Shown here piece after piece: positions 1 to 12,400 of a DNA stretch of 64,000 bases. Where the stretch lies: the NCBI GenBank assembly GCA_911728435.2, contig OU452198.1:5518001-5582000 (forward strand). The letters are read 5' to 3'. The DNA comes from Apoderus coryli. Taxonomy: Eukaryota; Arthropoda; Insecta; Coleoptera; Attelabidae. How positions within the stretch are numbered: the first letter of the stretch is position 1; every line of letters begins with the position of its first letter. Below the pieces are notes generated by a model. That model worked only from the letters and a program-made list of their open reading frames with translations. It was not told the DNA's origin and made no database searches. Position numbers and translations under genes: made by a program.

Positions 1-75
1 GTTCTCAGTGTCTAAGTATCATGGTGCTATGTATCATGATGCTAAGTGTCGTGTTGCTAAGTGTCTAAGTGCTGT
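1..75. repeat. Degenerate short tandem repeat at the window edge
   Basis: The word CTAAGTGTC and its variants recur several times in the first 75 bases at intervals of roughly 10 to 20 bp. It looks like the end of a decayed minisatellite that continues outside the window. The rest of the stretch up to about 300 shows no gene. Confidence 0.3.
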
Positions 76-488
76 GTAGTCTAGGGGAAAATGCATAGTA
101 AGCTTTTGCTGAGTGTAACGCTGAATAGTCTTGTTTTATCGATTCTGGTATCGAGGACCTGCGTCAGAAGGACCTATCTTCTGAGCTGAAGCGATATCCT
201 GACTTTCAATCAGGCCCCGACAGTGGCGTGCAAGAGTGAATTGGCGTTGATATCATTATAACTAGGTACTAAATAAGAATATACAAAAACACTCTCACAG
301 TACCCAAAGCAGCAAATTTATTCACAGACATGAAAAATACATTTTAACATAAAAACATTAACTATCATTATTATCCCACCACCACATTTTTATTATTTAA
401 ACGTACAAACTATTCATCGCAAAAATAATAATATTAAATACGGCAACGTGGCAGCAGAGGCAGCACATACGTCAATTGCTCACACATG

Positions 489-3400
489 CTAATACACTTT
501 CAATTGGTGCTTCTCGTCGAATCCAGCGGAATGACCGGCATTACGAACGATAAAAGTTGATCCGTCATAATGCATACGACGTTCACCGCGTCTGACAAAT
601 AGATGGCGGGTCTGACCCATGGATCCTGTGCAATGCATGTATGGGGATGAAATTGAAGCTGATCCGTTTGTGGGCGAAGTCCGGATATTGAATTTGTTGC
701 TGTTTCGTCCAACTCTATAAACAAAACTTTTTTTATGCTGCAACATTTTTACATACATTAAAATTGACGGGCGTTGGCTGACTTATACTCGCATAAGGAT
801 GTTAACAACGTTAGCGACACGCGCGTCGAGATTTTGTTTTGGTGAAGTGGTAAAACTCTGAACAGTGTTAGATAATTAATCATGGTTTACCTGACTAAAC
901 CATCTGCGGTCTGTGAAATTCGCACGCTATTTATGATCCAATTTTCGGTACCGTCATCCGTATACCAATAATTAGTTGCTTGCAATATTTGCACAGCCTC
1001 GTTTACTAATTGTGTCGTGTATGAGGGAGAAGTATTTTGATCCAAATATGGCGAATCTCTAAAAAAAACATAATTTTAATTTAATAATAATAACTCATTT
1101 GGACACAAAGAGAACATGGATAAACAAAGTTACTATCAACTCAAAAAAATTAAATAGTTCGTTAGTCAAAAATTCATCAAATTTCGACTTTGCAGGCATA
1201 TTTTTGTGGATGCAAATCTCCACTAATATGTATCTGGTAGCAAAAATTTTGACAGGGTGTTAAAGAGTAAAGATGGCATGATGTAATGAAGTATTTTGAA
1301 GCTGAATTATTAAATAGTTAGTTCAAAAACAGAGTTCAAATATGATCCAATTTCGACTTTGCAGGCATATTTCTGTGGATGTAAATCTCCACTAATATGT
1401 ATCTGGTAGCAAAAATTTTGACAGGGTGTTAAAGAGTAAAGATGGCATCATGTAATGAAGTATTTTGAAGCTGAAATATTAAATAGTTAGTTCAAAAACA
1501 GAGTTCAAATATCATCGAATTTCGACTTTGCAGGCATATTTTTGTGGATGCAAATCTCCACTAATACGCATCTGGTAGCAAGAATTTTGACAGGGTGTTA
1601 AAGAGTAAAGATGGCATCATGTAATGAAGTATTTTGAAGCTGAAATATTAAATAGTTCGTTCAAAAAGAGAGTCAAAAAATCATCAAATTTCGACTTTGC
1701 ACGCATATTTTTGAGGATGCAAATCTCCACTAATACGCATCTGGTAGCAAAAATTTTGACAGGGTGTTAAAGAGTAAAGATGGCATCATGTAATGAAGTA
1801 TTTTGAAGCTGAAAAATTAAATACTTAGTTCGTTCAAAAAGAGAGTTCAAATATCATCCAATTTCGACTTTGCAGGCATATTTTTGTGGATGCAAATCTC
1901 CACTAATACGCATCTGGTAGCAAGAATTTTGACAGGGTGTTAAAGAGTAAAGATGGCATCATGTAATGAAGTATTTTGAAGCTGAAATATTAAATAGTTC
2001 GTTCAAAAACAGAGTCAAAAAATCATCAAATTTCGACTTTGCAGGCATATTTTTGTGGATGCAAATCTCCACTAATACGCATCTGGTAGCAAGAATTTTG
2101 ACAGGGTGTTAAAGAGTAAAGATGGCATCATGTAATGAAGTATTTTGAAGCTGAAATATTAAATAGTTCGTTCAAAAACAGAGTCAAAAAATCATCAAAT
2201 TTCGACTTTGCAGGCATATTTCTGTGGATGCAAATCTCCACTAATACGTATATGGTAGCAAAAATTTTGACAGGGTGTTAAAGAGTAAAGATGGCATTAG
2301 GCAATGAAGTATATTAAAGCTGAAATATTAAATACTTAGTTCAAAAACAGAGTTAAAAAATCATCAAATTTCTACTTTGCAGGCATATTTTTGTGGATGC
2401 AAATCTCCACTAATGTACAGGATGGTCCGGTTTCCAAAGCGGAAACTTTAAAAGCAGACAGAAAACCACAAAGTAATAGTTTCTAATATAAACTATATTC
2501 GAAAAATGCTTCGCTATAAAGATAAAGGGTATCAAAATTTTTATAATAAATTACAAATTTATTAAGATTTTTAAAACTACTTTAGATATTTAAATTGGCA
2601 CATTTGAATAGATAATTTAGATACCTACATCTTTTTACGTGAAAAATAATATTTGAGTTCCAAGAGTGGAGTGCGTACGGACACATCCTCGGGCAATTTT
2701 AATGAAAAAAAAAAAATGGTACGCCACTGTTTTTCTAAAGTAAAAAATATTTTTGGAATCCTTTTTCAATTTACAACAAAAAAACATTCCTCGCTTTTTT
2801 CGTTCGACACATCGTTTCCCAGTAAAAAATTACAATTCTTTAAGCAACTGGAATTAAAACATATTTCAATCTGTCGGAGTAGGTCGTTAAAAAAAAAGAC
2901 TACTACTGTCGTTTCATTATGACAGTTAATTGAACTGTCAACTAATTAAATCGAGTTATTGTTGACATTGGTCGCGTTCATCACAACATAGCGCTACCGA
3001 TCTAGTGATGGAATCTGTCATTTCTGTCAACTGTCAACACTGTCAGGGCGTCAAATTTATAAAACAAACAAAACAAATCTGTGCAATAAATAAACATAAT
3101 AAATAAGAAAACAGAAATTTAAAAGAGACAACTAGATTGAGTTATTTGGACAATAGTTATGGATTTCTATTGAGTTTATTTTTGTGGAGATTTGGTAGCA
3201 ATTTGGATAGGGATCCTATTTAATAATGGGACATTGACAATATGAGGTTAAAAAAGAATCCATAGCAAAATTTGTAAAATAGTCGAATATGAGCTGTAGC
3301 TATAAAATAACAAGCAGCAAAATTGGGCTACCAAGAGAGGCTTTTTCTTTTTCTTCTTCTTATGTAAACAAATCAGTCTGACCGTTGACTTAATTTGTCT

Positions 3401-6400
3401 GAAAAGTAAAAGTACAATAACCTAACAAATTGTCGTCAAATTTCACATTGATCTTGAACAAAACGCTACTGAAATTGCATGCGTGCGTTTTTCACCGGTT
3501 TAAGCATTTCCAAGATGGCACACACATTGAAAATGTTGCCTATTGGTATGGGCAACAATTCTTGAGATTGCTAAAACTGCAAAGTTACGAAGAATTCGTA
3601 AGGTGAAGGAAAAAAACGTGCGCGATTAATATTTGTACTTTTGAATGCCATTAAATATGACCCAAACTTATTGGAGAAAGTGGACATGATTAGTGACTCA
3701 ACCTCCATGGAAGGAACGTTTAAATGAGAGGTACATCCACTATTTTCCCTGCCACTGTAGATTTTAAAGTTAGGGGCAGTTTTCAGAAACCCTGTATATA
3801 CATACTCATAAAAGATGTTCAATGTGAAGTCCTGTTGAGACAAATCATTAAACGTATCCGTGGTAGTTCTTGTTCCCGCCGAATCCACCAAATAAACCAA
3901 GGCACATTGTAAACTACTAAAACTCACACCTTTGTACCACATTTTGGCAAATCTAAAAATAAATCAAATTATTAAAATAAGCAGTTTTCATAGCACTTCA
4001 ATAGTGATACCAACTTATTATTGCCTTGACCGTCATTCGCCATAATCTCCACTCTAGAACCATATTGGTATACCCGACCATTGGGATGGATCAATCCAGA
4101 TGAACTTCCGCTTGAGCTCAATGCCAAAATAATGCCATTTTTGGCATTAGCCACGCGGATTGCTTTATCCAACGATATATCAACACGGATTCGGTCATGT
4201 AAACGGAGAGTGATGACACCATGAGGTGAAATCACTGTGCCGTTTGTGTAGCCATCGTCGCTATAGAATTCCTAAAAAGAAATTTTGAGTGAAGAAAGAG
4301 AATGGAATATCTTTCTCTGAAAGTGTATTAGTTGAGGAGATTGGTGAGGTATCGTAAGGATTTGGTGAAAGTTGATGAAAAAATTGTGAGATGCACCAAA
4401 TGAGGATTGTTAATGATTAAAAGAGGTTGAAGTATTGGAAACCTGGAAAGAGTGATATGTGACGAATCTTTGTTTTTTACTTATGATTCTGAACTTGGTT
4501 GAAATCCCAGGCATCGGAAGGGCCAAAAAATTAACTAAACCCTCATAACCTTACTCGATAAGACATTTAGACATTATTGCATTATCTGTCAACTACTCTC
4601 CGTTAGACCTGTTGAACTGACCTTGAACTAACAACGTTGAGGCTGTAGAGCACCACGCGTCATCACAGAGCCAGCCCACACTGGAATCACAGCATAAAGA
4701 ACAGCATTCTTCCAAGTCCACGTCGCGTCAGTACTTTGAACTAAATAATTTCAAACTGTGACGTATGATGCCGCCATTTTAGGAGAAAAGTCAGGTCCTG
4801 ACTAATAATAATTATATTTTTCTGTTGCTAACCCCAGTAGGTACTGTATTTTTATTTTATTTATTTATTTATTAATCTACGGACAAAGTCCATTATTACA
4901 ACATGTACAAAACAATAGCATACAACATAATACAGAAATTATAAAACTTACATAACTCTAGACTATCCATTACAATTGAACTTAATAAAAAAAAAACAAA
5001 ACACCAGCAATTGCGCGACATACAACAGCTCGCAGGACTCCAACGCTCGCTGATGTTAAGGAATTAATGAATGATAATTTATTTTAAATTTTAAAAACAA
5101 GGAATTAGGGAAACCATTCATCTCTAGACCTCCTCCTCAAGCGACCGGCGAACTCACAGTGGTGCAAAGAAATCGATGTTATGATTAGAACAACGATTCG
5201 CCAGTCGCGCCACTCTGGTGACAAAGGTATTCATAGCGTAGTTCGCGCGGTGGAACGAGACGTGAAAGAGATCAGAACTTCTGCTTTGTCTAGGGGGAAC
5301 ATGAAAACCAATCTGGGATAAAAGACCAGAAGATAAAAGAGTATTGTTTAAAATTTTATATAGTATAGTCAGATCCCTGACAACCCTGCGGGCGCCCAAT
5401 GTAGCCAACTCCAGCTCACTCAGCAATACGCCGTAGTTTAAGTTAAAATTAACGGGTCTAAAATTAACGTACCTCAAAAAACGGTGCTGAACCCTCTCGA
5501 TACAGACAGTGTGACAAACATAAGATGGAGACCACACCGCAGAGGCGTACTCCAAATGCGGCCTCACAAAGAATGTGTGCAGGGCTCTGAACGTACCAAT
5601 CTGACTGAAATCCCCCGCACAACGTCTGATGAAGCCCAACATCTTAATGGACCGCGATGTCGCGCGCCTGATGTGGTCGGTGTAGCTCAGTGAAGAATCC
5701 AAGTAGACACCCAGATCCTTGACCAAAGCCTTATAATCCAAAGCGTCCCGGTCAATAAAGTATTCGTAAAAAAGTGGATCCCTAGTACGGTTAAAATTAA
5801 TGCAAAAGCACTTCGATATATTCAAATCCAACCCATTCGCCTCGCACCAATGAACAAGCCGAATAACATCCTCCTGCAAAAGGTAGCAATCGGATGGGCC
5901 TGCAATACGCCTATAACACTTCCCAACTAGCAATTCGACATTCTTAAAGAACTAATATATTTTATAATTATTTTATTGCCGCTTAGTAAAAACTTTTTTG
6001 TTCTTTAAAGGTTCGTTTGGTGATAAAACTGCTGTGTTAAACTTTTCTGTGAGAAAAACTGTTAAGAACGTTTTTACAGCAAAATAATAAAATAGTTATA
6101 AAATATGATATCGTAACAATTTTATAAACGTTTATAAAATACGTTTTGTAGGACGTATTTGTTCCGAATGATAATTGGTTTTAAAAGCATTTTGTAAAAG
6201 TACTAGTCTGGATTAACTTGTTCCTTTAAAAACAATTATAAAATTATTCTGTTAAAGTACGTTTCGTAATAATAAAATAGTTTTTTTATTGTCGTTATTA
6301 AGAGCGATTTGTTTGCTGCAGCAAATTTGTGCGCAAATTAATAATTACAAAATTGTTTTTTATTTATTTTAAGCAGTTGTGCATTTAATAGAAAATTAAT

Positions 6401-9400
6401 TACAATATTATAAATTATCAAAGGGAAAGCATTAGTGACTATAATAATGAGTAGGAAACTGTAATGGAATCTAATCAAATTAATGACAATTTATAAGACA
6501 CCAAATATTTTGGAGACTGATAAATTCTCAGGAGGAATTATTACGAGATGGTGAGCGGGTAGCCGAAATAGAGAATTGGTGATCAATATCATGCTTCAAG
6601 CACAACAAGTGAGCTAGAAAAAAATGCAAAACTAAGAGAAAACATGGGCAGTATCAAATCATGTTCCGCATTTTTCCAGAAGAAGCTTTTTGCTATACTC
6701 AATAAACGCATGCCAAATTTTCTACCTCAAGATCCTCGAACTCTCTTAAAGACACTCAACAAACCGTTTTAATAACGGCAGTTATAACATACATACCTAC
6801 ATAACATAAACAAAGAGCTCAATTTAGGTTATGTTTAAATTACTCCCGTAAAAGCTAATAAGAGAGTAATTATAAAAGCATTTTGTTTTATAAGAACACA
6901 TTAAAAGCTTTTATAAAACATATTATATTAAAGTTTGTTTTGTAAAACTCTGTTTACTATTTTATTATTATTCCAATATTGCGACGATGCGACACACGGC
7001 GGCGACTCACACAAACATCAAAGTATCAAGCACGAATACTTCAAGTAGACAGGAGTAGACTTGATTAATTTGTATACATTTATCTTATATATTTTTTGCA
7101 GCACCTTTTAATTAAATTTTGATTTTTTAGAGCATTTATATAAAAGCTTGTTTTACTATGTTTCACTATTAATTTATTTTAAATAACGGCAAAGGATAAC
7201 TAAATACATAAAACTTCAAGAAAAATACTTGTAATTAGCTTCATTATTCATTATCAAGCTTAGTGAAATATATACTTTTTTACACCATAACTGGTTTATA
7301 AAAAATTCTTCACGTTTACATAAAACATAGGTATTTACTTATATTTTGGCTAGTGTCCATATGATAGATATAAAAGAATCATATCATCATCATATCATTC
7401 TTATGCTATCAAAGGGGTTTCATGTAATATTAATTTTATATTACCCTTAAAATATAATGAGATTTATGTTTTTTAACGAATACACCCCTGTATAAAACAA
7501 TTCTGCAGTTATTTTATAATAGCTATCTAAAGAGCATACTCGTCTGTGTTGAGATAATTGTGTTTTATAAGCATCGTATAAGGAAGAAGCCATTTTTGGT
7601 TTCTTTAAATTGTTAGCCATGTTGACCAAACTTTTAAAATTAATATTTTTTATAATTTGTAAAATTATCTTAGCTAGTAAGGTATACAGAATCAGTCATT
7701 ACATAATGAAGGATATACCAAAAGATTATTTTCAACAATAAGTGACAATAAAAAAAATATTTTATATAATTTATAAAATCTAAATTCATTAATTTACATA
7801 ATTCGCGAGGCGCATTAAAATTTTAATAATAATATACAGTAAATTTTGTTTCGCAGCCAATTCTGCTCATGGGTGAATTTTATCTGACTTATTTTATTAT
7901 TCATTATTGGGTATTATAGCGTTTTATATTATTTTTACCTCCATGATTGTTCAGATTTTATTAATGTGTACCAACAACAATGCATAATAATTATAAAATA
8001 ATTTTGTATAAAAAGGTATTTTAAAAAAACGTTTTTATCCTTTAACTGTTGCCGCTGAGAGCAAAAATGTTGAAATTGAGGCTCTTATAAAAGATTTATA
8101 AAATATGTTTATAACAGTTTTATTTGATTTTTATTAAATATTTATAAACGTTCTAAAAACTATTGTATAATAGCAACAAGCAACATTTATAGAACCGTTA
8201 AAGAGTCGATTTGTTTTATAAATCTGCGCCTTTTTCGTGTTTATAAGGCGCGTAAGAACGTTGTGAAAATGTTTATAAAACAATGGGTGTTTTATAAAAT
8301 ATATTTTATAAATGTTCTTACAGCAATTAAAAAAGTTAAATTGTTAGTTGGGTTTAGATCATCAGCAAATAACTTGATCTCACTATGAACGAAACATTGC
8401 TCTATGTCATTGACAAATAAGTTAAATAATAAGGGGCCCAAATGAGACCCCTGAGGAACACCAGATGAAACTAATATGGGCCTGGAATGAAACTCATTGA
8501 TCCGGACAACTTGAGTTCTACCACATAAGTAGCTCCCCAACCAGTCCAACATAGGCGCAGAGACTCCAACAATCCCAAGCTTCTCAATGAGAAGCCGATG
8601 GTTGACACTGTCGAAAGCCTTAGAGAAGTCGGTGTAAATGGCATGAACTTGATATCCGTGCTCCAAAGCCCAGGACAAGTAGTTTGTGAATTCGAGGAGA
8701 TGGAGCTCGGTAGATTTACCTGCCTGAAATCCAAATTGATCGGAGATCACTAATGGCCCTAGAGTGGCCGTCAGATAACGAGTGATCAGGTTTTCGGAAT
8801 TGAATTCAATATACAGACCGGTCGGTAATTTGTTACTTCATTTCTGTTGCCGGATTTAAAAATAGGGGTAATGAAACTAGTTTTCCATAATACAGGGAAA
8901 GTGCCAGTGGAGACCGAATGATTGAAAATAATTTGAAGCGGTCTAGCAAGCGAAAAGCTACAATTCATGAGAAGCAAGGCTGGGATTCCGTCGGGACCGG
9001 TCGACTTCCTCACTTCCAAGCCAACAATTGCCTCTAAAATATCTGAGAGAGAGATGTGATGATCGGAAACATTCACTAGGGTGTCCCCGACACAGCCAAC
9101 CGGAGAGTCAAGACATCTGTCGTTATACACTGATTCAAAATACGCAGCAAACAAATCCGTCCCACACTGATCGGCGTCGCTCGTTCGTTCACCCCATGAT
9201 AGACGCGAGGGCAGGTCTGAAGATCCTTTTTTAGAATTTTCGTAGAAACATTTAAGTACATAATAATGTCGCTGTCAATATCAAAAATATTTGTGGTGTG
9301 TCGTCGTGATTGAAAACATCCTTGAATGGTGTTATCAGTTAAATGTTGCCATGATTGGGTGATTGTTGTCACATGATACAAAATAGCAGAATTTTATAGG

Positions 9401-12400
9401 CAGTTAAGGCTGTCAACAAATATTCAAATAAATTTGATCATACAAATATATAAACAAACTCCCTAAAATAAATAATCGATGAGTAGAATCTTTGGCCTAG
9501 AACACTAAACTAAAATAAACATTACAAATTTCACCATATTATAATTAATTTGTTTTTACGAATTTCTTTACAATTCCTGTTAACATATTTTAAAGTAAAC
9601 TTCATCCTAACTCATATATAATCGCAAAACAAAATCCTTTGGAAACATATTTACAACACACCACATATCTACGGTGGATAGATAAAAAGTTACAGTTCTT
9701 TGCTCTTTCCTATGTTATTTGCACGAAAAGTGGTGTTTTCTTGGCGGCACTGTATTCAGTATGAAAAATCCTTCACAATGAGGGGTCGCACCCCATAGCT
9801 ACGAGTTCTAGATAAAAAGTTGCAGTTTTTGTTATTTTCTTTGTTATTTGCACGGAAAGTGACTGTTTTGTTGTTGGCAGCACTGTATTCAGTATGAAAA
9901 ATCCTTTAAAACGAGGAGTCGCATCCCATAGCTACGAGGGCTAAGTATAATGTTACAGTTTTTGTTCGTTTAGATGCGTCAATAAGACAAATATTAAATT
10001 TTTTCCATATACATCTTGTAGGTTTCCATATTTGAATCATAGTAGAAGTATAGCAAGTACCTGCTATCGATCGGTTCCAAATATACGCTTGACTACTACT
10101 TACTTGTTGGTACTATACCACGTTTGGATATATACGAGGGCTGCTCCCGATATTTGATTTAACAATTATTGGCATACAAAATTTCATCCTCTTAAAATGG
10201 AAAGATTCAAATGCTGCAGGAGAGACCCTGTTACTGTGTACGTGTGTGTTACATGTGGGAATTTTTTCCACAAGGAGTGTTCCACTAAGTGGAAGGAAAT
10301 GGGTCTCTTGGGTGGGAATAGGATCCATTGTTCTCGATTATGTGCCAAAGAGGATAAACTCAAAATTTATGAGGATATTATAGAAAGTCAGAGGCTTCAG
10401 ATTTGTGAGTTGCAGAATGATGTCCAGCAAAGGGACACTTGTATTTCTAAGATGAGGAGGGAGTCGCAGCTATTTGTGAGCGACGCAGTTGAAGTAGAAC
10501 AATCCTACTCCTCGCAGATAGAAGAGTTGAATCAAAAAATACAGAGTTTGGAGCGTAAATTAACTGAAAGGAAAATTGCCGCTATAAAACCAGCTATGTC
10601 AGATGCTATATCACAAACTGACATTAAGTCACGTAATAGAAATACACAGACTGATTTAATTAAGAATAGCGTAGCAATGGTACAGACTGAGAGAATGCTT
10701 GCGAAGTCCTGTGAAACTCAGACTGATGAGCACTTATCTGTTCGACAGGAGCTATTGTCAACCGTAACAATAAGTGCCGGTGGCTGATAATTTTAATATG
10801 TCTAATTATGAATTTTTTAAAGATTTGATTGTAAATAGAAGGGTCATGTTTTCTCATATGAATTCTATCATTAGTAGTAAATATTTTGTAAATAATGTAC
10901 TTCCGATATTGAAGAAATCTGGAAAGGTCAAAATTGCTATATACATTAAGAATATTCTATTTAATGGCAAACAGTTTTTTCTATAATGAGACAAAAAATA
11001 CCCTCCAAACGAACGGAAAAGTTGAGGTGTGCAAAGTGACGGATCAGTTTCGTGTTTTCCATCTCAATGTTAGAAGTTTACGTTCGAAAACAGTCGAACT
11101 TGACATGTTGCTAATGCAACAACAGTTTCCAGATATTGTTTGCTTGACGGAGACGTGGTGTAACGGTGATGAGCTTGCGGGTCTGAAGCTTAGTAATTAT
11201 AAATTGGTTAGTAGTTTTTCACGTGCTTCTAGAGGAGGAGGGACCTGTATATTCGTGAAATTGGATTTGGTTTCAAATACCAAAGCCATTCCAGTGCAGG
11301 CTTCTGAGAGCATTTTTGAGGTATGTTGTTCTGAGCTCCAGATTTGCAATAAAAAATTGTGTACTGTTTGTCTCTATCGAGCACCGCAAGCTGATTTAAA
11401 TGCTTTTATGTTAGAATTAGAAATGTTACTAAATAATCTCCATTTTCAAAATAAGAGTCTATTACTCTGTGGAGATTTCAATATTAATTTTGCGGATAGG
11501 GATTGCAGAGGTGTTGTCCAGGTTCTGAATCTATTAAATAGTTTCGACTTGTCACAGTGTATTTATGACTACACTCGGGTACGATGTGAATCAAGAAGTA
11601 TTATCGACAACATTTTTTGTAATTTCTACAATGATCATGTGACATCCCTTGTACGGAATACCGACATATCCGATCATTTTTATCAGATTGTAAATTTTAG
11701 TATTTTAAGATCCATAAATGACACTAATGTTAAGTATGTCAATAAAAGATATTTTAATGATCTATTTGGTATTGAGATGTTTAAATACCGTATATCTCAT
11801 GAGACGTGGGACGGCGTGTTAGATGCTGCTGGGGTTGATGCGAAGTTTACACATTTTAATAAAGAGTTAGATAGCATATTGGATCTGTGTTTTCCCTTAA
11901 AGTCTGTTAAAATGAAAAACAAAATATCACACAATTGTTGGGTGACAGACGATATTATATCTGAGGGAGAGTTTCTTAGGATGTTGGATTTTCAATATAA
12001 AATTTCTAAAAATCAGAATATTAAAGAACTTTACACGGTCTTATATAAAAAACACAAAAAACGAATAGTTGACGCGAAGAAGTCTTTTAACAACTCACGA
12101 TTCTATGCGTCGCGTAATAGATCAAAAATGTGTTGGACAATAATCAAGGACGAGGTTAATTTGGGTGAAGATAATCGATATCCTTCTGCGTTTACGGACG
12201 GAGATGAACGAGAGTATCCCTGTGATGAGCATGCAGCGGATATGTTTAACGACTATTTCACTGACTCGGTTAAGAATTTGGTCAGACCGAACAATCACTC
12301 ATTGAACCGTGAGATACCGCTATTCAATAGTAAAACTTTTTTTCTGCACCCTGTACATGAAGTGGAAGTATGTAGGATTCTGCGGAAGGTAACGCGAAAA

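Noticed and set aside
1130..2414. CRISPR-like reading of the regular repeats
   Set aside because: The 169-bp units are contiguous, without unique spacers, in a eukaryotic intron; it is a tandem repeat.
2653..2922. 89-codon plus-strand open frame in intron 4
   Set aside because: Low-complexity Lys/Phe/Ser translation, no domain, no splice context; treated as chance.
7447..7629. 60-codon minus-strand frame inside the inverted-repeat element
   Set aside because: Short, AT-driven composition, no transposase motif.
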